DNA of 64,000 bases from Dicaeum eximium (lineage: Eukaryota; Chordata; Aves; Passeriformes; Dicaeidae), in NCBI GenBank assembly GCA_013396995.1, contig VWZP01010941.1:565655-629654 (forward strand). The letters run 5' to 3'. Both the position numbers and the translations under genes were made by a program. The notes under the pieces were generated by a model. It was not told the DNA's origin. It searched no databases and saw only the letters and a list, made by a program, of their open reading frames with translations. Of the stretch, positions 50,084-62,500 are shown piece after piece; position 1 is the stretch's first letter, and each line of letters starts with the position of its first letter.

Positions 50084-52291
50084 GTAAGCAGAGTAACCTT
50101 TAGTTCTCAAACTCTGACCTCTGGTCCTGTAGTCCCCTCTTCATCTCTTTCCCTGCACCCTCCCCTTGCTGAGAATCGAACCGCGTAATTTGACTATGAT
50201 TACAGCTTCATTAGAATAACATTTGCTGTCACACTGGTGACACACTGCTGAGATTATTGAACCATTGATCTGTCATCTCCAGCTGTTCATGTCAGGGGTG
50301 CTGACAAGATATCCAAACTCCTGCCAGTAGATAGGAGAAGAGGCGATTCTTTCTTGAGCCAGTTTTAAAGCTCCAAGACATTGCTCAAGACCCTGCTCCT
50401 GGAGATTCTGCTTTCATTTCTTTTCCCCTCCCTCAGCATTTATTAAATTATTTCTTCTACCTATTTAAATGCTCAATAATACATGTAGTATAGAAAGAAA
50501 ATGCCTCTGAAATCTAATCTAAAAGAAGGGTGAATGCAGATATAGCCCTAATAATACCTTCTGCTTAGTGTGGAATTCCTAGAGCATTTAAGGCTTAATT
50601 AGCTTGGGAGTATTTCTCCATCAATAGCTTTCGTTGGTAGTCAGATAGTGAAGGAAACCTCCTTAAGCTGAGCCTACTTGGGCTGCAGGTTGGTGTTTGA
50701 TTCATCGTCTCTGTTAGGATTTCCACTGCTGCTGTGTTACCTAATTGTTCCTAATCAGAATAATTGCAACAATTGCTTATCTGAGGAAATCAAATTAAAG
50801 GTGTTAAAATCCTCCATGGAGACAGCAATTGATGGGCACTCACATCAGGGAGTTAAGAGAGGTTACCACTGCTATCCCCAACTTCGGGCAGGCTCATGTG
50901 AGGCTGGCTGGGAGATCCTGTCAGCCAAAGGGAGTGTGGCTGAGAGGCTGGATGCTGCTTTTCTGGGGAGTTTACTCAGAGGGCTGTTGTACTGTCAGTC
51001 ACAGGAAGAAGCATCAGTCCCTGGCAGGAAAGGCTGTGTCAGTGACATGAGACTGAAGATGGTGCTCTGCAGAGGTGATGTCTTGTATCCATGCAAGCCC
51101 CCAGCTCTCCAGAGAGCATACAGCAGTCTTGCTTGTCCATAAACATACGGATGCATGTGCCTGTTCCCCCAGGAGGGAGAGCCCTCTTTGCCTGTATGGG
51201 TGAATGTAGATCACTACTATATTCTGGAGTATTCCAGAAAATGGTTCGTTTCTGTTTCTATGGAAGCTTCTTAGAGTGTGGAAACATTTTTGTAGATTTT
51301 TTTTTTTATTTGGACAGAAAAGGTGTTCATACAGCAGCATGTTTCTAGTTTAAAATGAGATTCAGGTCAGGCAGCTTCTGAGGCATGCTGGTTTACTCAG
51401 GAGTGAAAGGTGTCAAGCAAGGGAAAAGAGGAGGGATTTCTCTTGCTTAAGCACTGAAAATGCTGCTGGTGAGGTTGCATAATAACAGTTGGTTGTCTGC
51501 CACTGCAAGATTTTGGGCATGTCATTTGCTAGTTTTAGCTGGAATAAGTGTCTGTGCAAGGCTTCTGTCTATGCAGGGCTTCTGGTCTAGGTTAGTTCCT
51601 TAATCCCTGAGGTGGATTGCATCCTCCAGGTTAATATGGCCCATTTCTGAAGAGGACCCAGAACATCTGTCCCTGTGGGAAGTTGATCAGGAATAGTGGA
51701 TCCACTTTAAATCCACACTACTCTGAAAAAGCACTTTTTCAGAACTGTAAGAAGGAAAGAGGGATCCAGCCTGGAGAGGAAGGAGACACGTGACTTTGCT
51801 TGTTACTTGCCACACAGTGCCTATGTGTGCCCAGCCCTTCCATTTTTCCCCCTTCCCGTATCCCCCTGGTGCCATGTGAATTAGGGAAGGGATGCCACCT
51901 CAATATACCTGTCTTATCTCCTCACTGGAGGGGACAGAAGTTATGTTCCCTATGAGTCTCTTTGGTACAGGGAGAGGAGAAATGCCAGGTAACAGCGCAG
52001 TTGTATCGTCCCGTTAACGCTGCACAACTTTCATCCCTCCACAAGCAGAGCTGCTGCGGTGTCTGATAAGATCATCTCTCCTCTGCTTGCCTGATGTTTC
52101 CTATCAGAAATCTTCAAAGGTCCAAATGTGCTGTTGTTGAGATGGCAAGCAAAGAGAGAAGAGAGAGAGGGAGAGGTTGGATAAGATCACAATTTTCTTC
52201 TCTCTTGATTGCAAGCAGCTTATCTGAGTTTAACTCTTGTGGCTCGGCCTGTCTCTGCAAAACTCATCCCCTTTTCTTGCCTTCCTTTCAG
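50084..52291 (+). other. ERI3 intron 4
   Basis: A 2.2-kb phase-0 intron (gtaagc ... ctttcag). The last few hundred bases (about 51985-52090) retain several CpGs (acagcgcag, tatcgtcccgttaacgctgc, tgcggtg) and GATA-like tgataagatcatc; a splicing or transcriptional regulatory role is possible. No repeat or gene was recognised. Confidence 0.92.
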
Positions 52292-52383
52292 AGGGTTGAC
52301 GAGTGGATGGCAAAGGAAGGCCTCTTAGATCCCAGCGTCAAGTCGATTTTTGTGACCTGTGGAGACTGGGATTTGAAAGTGAT
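52292..52383 (+). CDS. ERI3: ERI3 coding exon (ExoII motif, GDWDLKV)
   Basis: A 92-base exon coding RVDEWMAKEGLLDPSVKSIF, then VTCGDWDLKV and the first two bases of a Met codon. The acceptor is cctttcag|agg at 52291/52292. The donor is gtgat|gtgagt at 52383/52384, leaving phase 2, so the next exon should begin with G. The WD Asp at 52370-52372 is the expected ExoII metal-binding residue of the DEDDh family. One difference from remembered human ERI3 is Ser for Asn (DPSVK). This is the last ERI3 exon I can find in the window; the ExoIII His-x-x-x-Asp part (HSGIDD in the family) is absent and should lie to the right. Confidence 0.97.
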
Positions 52384-53818
52384 GTGAGTATGGGAGGGGA
52401 GGGAGATTTTCCTGGGCTTTATTGCTCCCTGCTTCCCTGTAGTGCATATGTCTTTGTCCTTGCAAGCCTCCAACTGTCCCTAGTCATTGTTTCTCAGGGA
52501 AATTGTTTCCTATGCATAACTGGGAGAAGAGAGTTGTTTCAGAAGATAGGTGGGTGCTGAGCATGGTGCAAGATCACTGCCTAGGTTATTCCCTATAGTG
52601 AGTGAAGCCTTTCAGAACCCCAAGAAAAGTTTAAATTGGAGCTTTGTGACGTTTGCCTTTTATCCAATATACTTTCCAAAGGGATGGATATTTCTGAGTG
52701 CATACATGGATGATCAAGTGATGATCCTTATGACTTCCTGCATTTAAGGTTTTTTCTGCCATCTTGGCACAGTAACTCAATGTGAATCACAGAGTAGTCT
52801 TTGGAACAGAATACAAGCCAGGTCTGGCATGCTCCAGTGGTGTTCTTATCGTTAAGGTCATCTTCGTTAGCTGGGTGAATATCTGGCAAGTACCAGGTGG
52901 GGACCTGCACTGAGATCTGCAAGTGTTAGTGTATGTACATGTTTTGTTAGAAAAATTGCTAGGCCACAACCTAAAAATGTTATTGTAAGAATGGAGCTAA
53001 ATGTCAAAAAATTAAATTAGTTCACGCTCCAAAGTGTTTTCAGATCAGTGTCCTATAGAACTGAATTCCCTTGGATTCGTGTAATCTTGCTTCAGCTTTT
53101 CATTTCCCTGTGGTGCTGGATAAATACTCCTGTTGTTATCTCACCAGTAAAGCATGGGCATGACACATCCCATCCTAAACTGACAGCCACAACTCGTTAG
53201 TAGTGTTACTTGGTTTTTTCACTGTGACATTGGTTTCCCCAAGCTGGAAGCCTAAATAAACTGCACATAGTCTAGGAGCAATCAGCACCAGTTCTTCCCT
53301 GACAAGTAGTCTTTTCAGAGTGGCAGCTCCTTGCCTTTTCTTGGTGTAATTAGTGAAACATGAGATATGGGGTCCAAAGCTCAGCACAAGCACTAGTGGT
53401 GATGAGAAATTGGCTGCAGACAGAGACAGAGGGGTGGTATTTGAACTTTTGAGTCAGAATCTGGGTCTCTGCTCAGGCTGTGTCCAGAGCTCATACAGAT
53501 TACAAGTTCCTGTGTTAGTTGCTTAAATTAGGAGTGAGTTATTTTTCTTTCTGTATCATATTTAAACTTTGGTTAGAAAGCAGCACAGTTGCTGTGCTAA
53601 ACTTCTGTTTCTCATGTATTCTGTTTTCTCTGTTCTTTACCCCTGTATTGCTGTTGTTAGAGTCCAATTTTCCACTTTGTTGATGGTTGTGAGAAACACT
53701 TACCTTTGCTCCAAGCCCATCTTTCCATTGCTTTCACAGTGGGCTGACAAGATTCCCAGGTAACGACATCCTACCTTGGTGTCCATATGGAAAGAGCAAC
53801 CTAGATGTGTTGGGTGGC

Positions 53819-53857
53819 CTTTTTTTTTTTTTTTTTTTTTCCCCCCTTTTTTTTTTT
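53819..53857. repeat. Homopolymeric pyrimidine tract (T21-C6-T11 type)
   Basis: A run of about 21 T, then six C, then about 11 T. It is low complexity and prone to sequencing error. It may be the poly(A) remnant of a minus-strand insertion, but no retroelement body was recognised beside it. Confidence 0.85.
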
Positions 53858-54199
53858 AGAGCTCTACAGTGGGCAAATAGAGGTAAAGATGAGCCCCATT
53901 TCTGGTGAGCCATAGGGGTTGTGAGGTGAGCTGGCTCAGAGGGACATGCTGTTCTGGAGTGGAGATACACCATTCACCGTTTGCAGTGGTCTCTCGCATG
54001 GATTGTCCCTCACTAGTCAGCTGGAAAAGAAGACTCCACTCCTGGCCATGAGGTTGTTGAGAGTGGTTCATTTCTCCCTCTTCCTTTTAAATTTTTTTTT
54101 TAAACCATTAACTTCAGAATTCAATCCTGAAGCATCTCCAGGGCAAAGCAGAAAATACATTCTGTGTTTCCAAGCCCATGGATAGCAGGAGTCTGGCTG

Positions 54200-54430
54200 C
54201 AGCCACCTGGTGAGTAGCACATCACGCTGCTCCATCGCCGATTGGGTGCTGCAGCGTGTAGCGTCACATCTGATTAGCACCACGCCAGTGGATGAGGCTC
54301 GAGTGAGGACTCCCTGCCAGCTCTGACTTGTCTCATTTCCCATTACTTTTATCCGTCACCACAAATGCCGAGTCTCCCTCCTGAACTAATTAAGTTTGCA
54401 TGTGTTTAGACACATTGCCAAATAGGGTTT
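54200..54430. promoter_or_regulatory. Candidate conserved noncoding element in ERI3 intron 5
   Basis: This segment has unusual CpG retention for an intron (catcacgctg, catcgccgattggg, cagcgtgtagcgtcac, ccacgcca, gctcgagtg, tccgtcacc, tgccgagtc). It also has an inverted CCAAT (attgggt), catctgattagcac, and ctgaactaattaagtttgca with a palindromic TTAATT-type core. It has no repeat signature and no sensible frame. Enhancer-like by composition only. Confidence 0.4.
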
Positions 54431-55484
54431 AGCAAAGCAGAACTGAGCATCTCTTTTTAAAGAGAGAAAGCGGAGAGCTGAAACAAGGCTGCTCAGACAG
54501 GGAGACAGAGCCTCAGAGACATGGAACATCCATGAGGTATTCCAGGGAATCACCCCATGCTTCCCTACAAGACCTGCAGTGTAGCTGATGCCCTTTGCTA
54601 CCATGTTGAGACCACACGATGGTCACAAAAGGCATTGGGGCAGTAGGAAGGGAGGTGGTGCTGTTTGTCCACGTTTGGAGGAGTATTGCTGGAAGCACTG
54701 CATGGTAGAAACCTGACTGGGTTCCAGAGGAATTGACGACACTGAGGTGAGTGCAATGCTTCCTAGCTTCAGGAGCCACCACTTGTGACAGGTTCCCTTT
54801 CTCACCCTGCAGCTTCCTTAGTAATGACAGCTGCTTGTATAGCTGCAGTCTTCTTACCCAGATCTTGAGTGGTTTGGAGTTCCTGTCCTCCGTTGTCCTT
54901 AGCTTGGCTGGTAGACCATGCAGCTTTGTTCCTGGCTTCTCCAGCAGTGACCTGGGCATTTAGTTTGGCTTCTATCTGCATGTGCTGTTTTAGAGCTGGG
55001 ACATGGTATCTTCTGAACTGGCCTGTCTACTGTGAGGGCTTTCAGTAGGTACCCCTGGTAGGTGCCAGGGAGGCACCGTGGGATGAGGAAGCTCGATGCG
55101 GGGAAGTGATTGTAACAAGGAGGAGGAATCTTCAAGCCTGTCAGTGTTGAATATAGGGATAAGGTGGGGAAATAGCCCTGCCTAAGCCAGGAGTTGCAAT
55201 GTGTGTAGCACTCCTAGCTCAAACAAAAGCACCAGAGGAATAGTGATTGTCAGGGTACTGCTCTGTGGTGATGGTGTCTGGCACAGCTGAGTCTGCAAGA
55301 TTCAAGATGTAAACTCAGCTGCTAAAGGATCCATAAAGCATCTGCTTGGCTCAGGGAGCTTCAGGAAATGAAGCACTGCGTGGCTACAGACTTGATTTCC
55401 CTTGAATACTGGAGCTTCCTTGGAAGACCATAGAGCTGTTTGTCTGGCTTCCTTCAGACAACAGGGAGCACTAGTCACAAGGAG

Positions 55485-55523
55485 CTGGGTGCCCAGAACA
55501 GGAAGTTCTGGGTGCCCAGAACA
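55485..55523. repeat. 16-bp tandem direct repeat, partly palindromic
   Basis: ctgggtgcccagaaca occurs at 55485-55500 and again at 55508-55523, separated by ggaagtt. Each unit contains the near-palindrome ttctgggtgcccagaa across the junction. It is probably a small slippage duplication. Confidence 0.7.
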
Positions 55524-56624
55524 CCAAGCATCTGGGAAGGGCTTATGGAGGTTTAGCATGAGGCAAGGTCCTCGGCCATGCTACCAAAAGCTTTGTCATG
55601 AGGGTGGTGCACCATCAGAAGGTGCACCTGTTGGGGGGATTTGGTTGCTGCTGGAGAGAGTCCATTGTGTGAGAGGGCTCCTACATTGAGCGCTGATTCT
55701 CTGCTTGGATCAACCTGCTTTCAGTTCTTGGTGTGTGTGAATCAGGCTGGAGTTGGGGAGACAGCAGCTCTCCTGCCAGCCCTCCCCTTCCCTCTTGTTA
55801 AAATGCAATTTCTTTAATGAGGAAAACCTCTTGAGTAGGAACATCACCTTTCTTGAAGGCTTGTCCTGACAAGGCAGTTCAAGCCGACAGAGTCGCATAT
55901 CAACTTCAGCAAATATCAGTCACTCATTACAGAGACTCTTCTCCCCCCCACCCCCCAGCAACACCCCTCATTCCCAGACAAGGGAATGAATCACACTTCC
56001 GCTCTTGAATACATCATGACAAGTCATGGTTCTAATGAGAGAGGGCCATTCATTCTAGGTGGAAAGTTCCCTGTGTCGACTCAGAAATGTTATTAATTAA
56101 AGAGAGCTACCTGAAGCAAAAGATGAAAGGAGCACCAGACCTGCCAAGCTAAAATATGAGTGGGGATAGAGCCTCGTTAGGCACACGGTCCTCAGGCCTC
56201 TGCATGCTCAGTGGGAGGATTCCTTTAGCCTGTTGCAAGGAGCTATAGTCCAAGTTTAACAGCTCCAGGGATGGATTCAGATACCTGATGTCGTCTGCTT
56301 TAGTGCTTGGACCTCATTCTGCACCTAGGTTGGAACTGATGCTAGTCATTAAGCAAATAGCATTGATGTGGCATTGGGTGGTGAGGGTAACGTGCCTCTG
56401 AAGGGGCTGAGGGAGCTGCTGACTGCAGGAGATGGGTTTAAGTGGAAAAGAGGGTACTTAGTATCTGCCAGAGTTGAGCCCTTGTAATATTAGCTCTTTA
56501 GTGTAGTTTATCTCTCCTGAAATGTCAAATTGCTTTCCTCTGTGTGTGGAACCAGTTTGTGGGCTCTTAAACACAATGTGAATTAATCTTGGCAATAAAA
56601 GAGGTATTTTTACCATGTGTTCAT

Positions 56625-56745
56625 AGATACAGAGTTGAAATACATGAGGTTAAGTGAGATGCCTGTGGCTGTGCAGGCAGGCAGAGGCAGAGCTGAAGTC
56701 TTATGTCCCAAATCTCAGACCTGCACCATAATGTCAGAAGCATCA
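56625..56745 (-). repeat. MIR-like SINE fragment, minus strand
   Basis: The text atgaggttaagtgagatgcc, then gcagaggcagagctgaag, then ctcagacctgcacc follows the antisense MIR core (gaggttaagtaacttgccca, gtggcagagccgg, cccaggtctg). It is an old diverged relic. Confidence 0.5.
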
Positions 56746-59700
56746 GTTAATCCTTCCCCTTCCAGATTTGGATTGTTCTGTAAATGCACTGAGCATAGCT
56801 AAAAGTGCATATATGCTTTGGTCTATATAACTCTGACATGAAGATGCTTGTACTGCACTTACTGTGGCTGATCAGAACATGCTAATTTATGTCTTCACAG
56901 GAAACTACTGCTCAGAAGTTTTTTATTTTCTTAAATAAATGTTAAAAGGCAAGTACTCTCTAATATAGTGATAAAACATAGTGAAGTGTCTTGAAATGTT
57001 TATAGCCCTTGGTGCTCTTCCTAGGTTGGATATTAGTAAATTCTGAGCAGTAAATTATACCATTGCTTAATTTTGTCTTACTGTTTTAATTCTTTCTTGC
57101 AAATTACACAGACTGGGAGGATGCTTGTCTTCTCACACCAGCTCCAAATGTGGCAATGGGTTGCTCTTTCTAGGTTTCTGTCCTGGACGTTTTTGAGATC
57201 AGAATTAAGTCATGAATGGAAAAGAATTATTGGTGTTAGTGTCCTCTGTACATGCTGCTCTTTATCACAGGACCAGGAGGGGGTCGGTAGCCTCTGCCTC
57301 AGAGAGCAATTGCAGATGGCCACTGACTGGAGTGAATGGGAATGCTTGGGTAGTCACGAGGAAAGGCAGGAGAAGGCATGGGGTGGGCTGGCTGTGTGGC
57401 AGCAGGGCAAGAGGTATGTTCAGAGTTGAGAGTAGCAAGAAAGATCTGGTAACTGAAAGATAATGTAGTCATCTGCATTTAAAGCTAATAAAACAATTCC
57501 TTTCCAACTAAGATCTTTAGATTAGCTTGGTGGTGTTTTTTTAGTGGGATCATTCTGCTGAACAAGCCTATGCTGTATCTCTTCACACGGTTACATTGGC
57601 TGAACAAAGAGTGTGGTGTGAACTACAGTGAAGGGATGGGACTGAATATCCAGGGTCAGGAACCTTTTGAGTCAGCTTTGCTGATGGAGTTGTTCATGTA
57701 ATTACATCCTAAAGTGCTTTGCCAGAGCTAAGCAAGGGAGCCTGGTGAGCACTTACAGGGAATAGCACTGACCCCATTCACTTCTGTGACCCTGCAGTCC
57801 AGCTTTTTGTTTTTAAAGAAAATGATATCACTTATGCAAAAAAAATTTGGATTTTAAGATTCCCCTCTGTACACTCTTATTTTAAATTAATATACCAGAC
57901 TTGACTTTTGTTATCCTTATGTACCAGTTACCTTGGCTGACTCCCGTTCTTGTCTTTATTTTAAATGATTGGTTGCTTGGGCTTCTGCAAGTTACATTGT
58001 CCTAGATGTCTGGGAATGCCTTTGGGTTAAGCTTTGGACATGAAATCTTTGCATAGGGATCATCATGCAATGGACTGTCACCTTCAGGTCTGTTCCTTAT
58101 CTGGCACATCATAGCAAAGACATTTGTCATAGTCAGGGCTGTAGTGGCCACAAATTTACTGAGCTGTGGTCCCTGATGCACTCTGGGGAGCAGGACTCTT
58201 CTACCTGGGAATTAAGACCAAAGAAGTTGGAAGCAGCATGAAATATGCTGGAGAAACTTACAAATAAATTTGCAGTGTAGGGGAGAATGAGACAGGCATT
58301 GCATCATGTGTGCTTTATTTCCAGCACTGAACCTTTGGGATGGAGGAATAAGTGGAGAAGGTAGATTTTCTACCCCTGGGTAACTTAAGGTGTTTGAAAA
58401 GAGTCACACTGAACTGGATGGTCTCAATGTCATCTGCTCATAGAGCAGGGAACCAGAATTCCCTCTGAACCAGGAATCACTAGGGTGAATTCTGTGTCCA
58501 GGGTTTTAGTGAATTCAGGCAAAATGGTTTCAAAATCAATGGATCTGTAATGGGTACTTGGTAAATGGGTACCTAGCCTCTGTCTGTATGAGAGCCCTCT
58601 AAAAGCAGTTCAGGATTGTGGTGATTCTGTGCCCTGGGGAATTGAAAAGCTGGTTGGCTTGGGACTGCAGAGGACAATCACTGGAGGGCTGTTTGCTGTC
58701 TGAATTTTGTTGTTTGTGGCATGTGTGAAAAACAGGAGTAGCTACACAAAGTGTTCATTTTCTCTTAAAACAGCTTAATTTTTCTAGTGTTAGACAGCCA
58801 TAGTGTTTCATACTGGGTCTGAAATGTCAGCTGTCTTCCTTCAGATCCCAGCTCTTCTTACTTTGCAGCTGAAGCAAAGCAGTTGTGTGTTGGCACCAGT
58901 GCTGCCCTCTCAGTGGCTTGGCTGGGAGAGATGTGCTTATGGCTTCTCTGCCTAAGAGAGCTCTGCTTGAAGAATACTGCCAGCCTGGGAGCAGCATCCT
59001 TCCTCTTTCACTTGCTCTGCTGAGTCTATAGCTTTCTGGAAAATGTTTTATTTTGTTGGGATGTTTCCTGTTGGGAGCCATTTTCCTGGATGGGTTTAGT
59101 CCCTTTCCTCCTGAAGCTCCTGGCTGGCAAAGACCTACTGGGCCATCTTGAGGTCATCCCTGGTATTTTCCCTCCAGCATATTCTCATGTGCCTTGTCCA
59201 ATGACACTCTGTATCCTCAGGAGTGGATGATGGGGTGTATGCAGGACTTGGGAGGACACCGGAGCTGCAGACTAACTTTTTGAGCTGAGTCCATTTCATG
59301 TTGGAGTCACCTTTTCCCGTGTTTGGCCCAGATGCTGCTGTTAGCAGCCTGGGACCCCAAAGGCAGTGCCACATTCTCAGACACTGATGTGGACCAGGTG
59401 TTAGCAATGATGTGAGACCTATGGAGGTGGTAGTAGAAGAAAGCAGAATAGTGAAGTCTGTGGGAAGAAGACAGAGGAAGCAGGGCAGTGTTCTGGCAGG
59501 GTTGTGTCCGGGAATCTCATACTGCCCAGGACTTCATCCTGCCTTGGTCTTACCAGATTTGCCTCTCTTGGAGCAAGGATTGCTCCTCCTCTCTGTCCAG
59601 CACCTACACCCTGGGACACCTTTGTTTTTCCTCCATAGGTGCCTCTTGGTCATTTCCAATTTCCTTGCTTCAGTTTTTCCATCTGAATGTTGACCCAGGT

Positions 59701-61079
59701 CTCAGTGTTGACTGTTGGCCAGCACGCCCAGGTGCCTGGGCACCGGCTGAGTTCAGTTCCTCATCCCTGCCTGGAGTCACGTCTGTCCCTGCAAACCGGG
59801 TGGATGGAGTAGGTTGGTGGGAGGTTGCCAAGACCTCTCCTCCAGCTCACAATGCTCCCAGCTCTGTGGAGAACTTTTACATTTTACGGACCATTTAGCT
59901 TCCCAATGGTGATCCTAATTCTTCACAGCATGTATATGCCACTTCTTGGTTATTAAAAGGACCCCTGAAAAGGAGCTGCCCTCTCAGTCAGAGCTCTTCC
60001 ATGCAGTTAATTGCAGTAAGGTTTTCCTTGGACTGTGAGGCTTAATATTTCCAAACTCTCCCTATGCTAAGAGGGTTAATTAGTATCCAGGTTTCCCCAC
60101 AGCTGCAGAGACTGACCCTTGTGCACCATCAGTAAGCAGGCACAGGAAGAACACGCTGGGAGTAGTTAAGACTTGGAATTGCTCTGGAGGAAGCCCACTT
60201 GATTTCTGCACAGAGCTCAGGAGTGCTTTAAAGGTTGTCTGGCCAGGTGTCTCAGTCTTTCATCTCTCTATCCTTATTTCGTGTGACACTTCAGGTGCCA
60301 AAGTAGCCTCCATTCCTTGAGGGCCCAAGCAAGCACCATGCTTACTGGGAAAGGAGTGATTACCTTGGACTGACTGACAGGTCAGCCAAAGGTTGGATGG
60401 ATGGATGGACTGGAGGTGATTCAAGCAGGGAAGTTCTCTGTCAAGTCACTGTGCTGTGTATGAGAAAACAGAGGCAGCAAGCCATTAGACTGTGTATTTC
60501 AGGTGTGAGGAAGCTGCTGAGGTCCCCTGGCATTGTGAAATGCAAAGTGAAATGTTACTGCCATGTGGAGCACAGCAGTGTGTTGGAATTAATGAGTCTG
60601 GTGTAGGAGGAGCACATGTGAACAGTCTGGAGGGTTAATGTGTGAGGATGATAGGCAGGGGTTTGTCATCAGGATTGCTGGGTTTGGGAAGCACATTCTA
60701 ATGGAAAGACCACATAAAAAGAAATTAGGACTTGCAAGGAGAGCACTAAAAGTCATCAATTGCCAAAGTTGTTTTGCGTTTGCTGCAGGCCTGAAGCAAA
60801 TTGCTGGCTTAAGGGGCTCTAAGCACTTGGGTCTTGCACTGGATTTACAGGTAAGGTGAAATTGAGAAGGGGCTAAGTAATTAATTCCTCTTCCTGTGAC
60901 CTGGATGGGAGATGGTTCTGACTTGCCACTTCTCCTCAGAAGTTGCTTCAGAAGCTGGTAAGGACTCTGGTTGTGAGACCCAGGAAGCAAAGAGGATCCC
61001 TGGGTGCCTGACAATTCCTTTTCTCTGTTGGTTCTTTCTTGCAGGCAGCCTCGGGCTGCCTGTCTCTTTGTTAAGAGAG

Positions 61080-61290
61080 TGACAGCAATGTGACACCGTG
61101 AAAATAATTACTAACAAATCACGGTGGTGACTGCAAACAGCTCGCTGTCTTCAGAGGCATGTCAGGGAGCATTAGAGCAGGGCCGTGGGAGCAGCAGAGC
61201 GGCTAGGGGCTCTTTCTCTGCTCTAAGCTGAGGGAAGATCTTGGAGACCTTTGGCGCCTGCCACCCCACATCATTCCTTCCTCGTTGGCT
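61080..61290. promoter_or_regulatory. Candidate conserved noncoding element in ERI3 intron 5 (weak)
   Basis: A stretch with aaaataattactaacaaatc, acggtggtgactgc, cagctcgctgtc, gggccgtggg, agagcggctag and tttggcgcctgcc: homeodomain-type cores together with retained CpGs. It is flanked by ccatcaataattaagcccat around 61320. No coding or repeat explanation. Confidence 0.3.
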
Positions 61291-62229
61291 CTTTCTCTCC
61301 TCCCTTCCCTGCCTTTGCCATCAATAATTAAGCCCATTAATTGCACAGTGAGTTTAGAAAAGCTGCTAATGTTAAGACAAGGCTTCTGCCTTCCCTTGAT
61401 TCAGCAACCAGACACAGAAAATTTTAAAAAATTCTGGAGAGGTATCATGGGCAGAAGCACATCCAGGCTGTGTTTTCCATCTTTCAGCTCTCATGTGTTG
61501 CCCTGGGCAGTAATGTGTATTAGCAGCGTGCCCCTAGGAATTCATGGGCTGCTGGTACAGTTGGAGGATGGCCCATGCCCTTGTCCTTAGGAGCCTTCAG
61601 TCTCAGTGAATCTGAGATAGGTTTGTATTTGTGCAGAGCATCACAGAAAATGTGCTGGCATTTGTGCAAGCAAAAAAAGTGGGCAGAAGAATGAGGATGT
61701 TCCAGGATACAGTAGAGATGACCCCATGCAGTGTGACTGAAGCTGCAGGTGAAGACAATCCTTCAGGGAATAAGGAGTGGACAGATAATGCGTGAGGAAG
61801 GTGGCTGGTACCAAATAGAGCATCTGGGGGAGTTTCTGCAGGGATGAGCCCCTCTGGCTGTGTTGGAGTGGGGACCCTTCTGCAGGTCTGCACAGAGTCT
61901 GAGGGAAGCTCCCTCTAAAGCCCCTCATTATATTGATATAAAGCTCCCTCCAAAGGGCGGGTCTAGCAGAGATACTGATAGGAAACTGGAAGGCAGCTGC
62001 TGGCTGAAGTGTCCTTCAGCAGCATTGATAATCAAACCCCTGGGCAAGCTTTGAGAGGGAGCTCACAGCCTCCCCTCCCCTCCTTGTTCCTGGTGGTATT
62101 TCATGCGCCAGGCTGTACCGCTTGGCAGGGCTGTAAGGGGAGGCAGAAGGTGCGGATGGGAGCCTGCTCCCAGGCGTCTGCTCTACTGTGCAGTCTTCAT
62201 TCCCATTCCCTTAGTTACTAAAGTGATTT

Positions 62230-62500
62230 TCCTGACTGTCACATCTGTAAATAATGTTGCTGGCGTATCTAGCTGGATGCAGAGTGGCGATGGATGGGGG
62301 AGGGCCGGCTCTGAGGGTGGCCGTAACAGCCCCTCTCCCCGACTCATACAATATTTATGCAGGGCTGGGAGTCGGCGGCACTGACCTCTGGGTCGTGCTG
62401 TTAAACAGCTCCCGCAGCCCCTGCATCCTAATTGCTGCACTTGTCCTTTGCTCTGGAGGATTCGCTGCTCCTTCTCTCCGGCGAAGCAAATACTAATGGC
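62230..62500. promoter_or_regulatory. Candidate conserved noncoding element in ERI3 intron 5 (weak)
   Basis: About 270 bases with higher CpG than the neighbourhood (tggcgtatc, gtggcgatgg, ggccggctc, ccccgactc, gtcggcggc, gggtcgtgc, tcccgcagc, ttcgctgc, tccggcgaag) mixed with ctgtaaataatgttgc, acaatatttatgcagg and gcatcctaattgctgc. No consistent exon. Enhancer-like by composition only. Confidence 0.35.
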
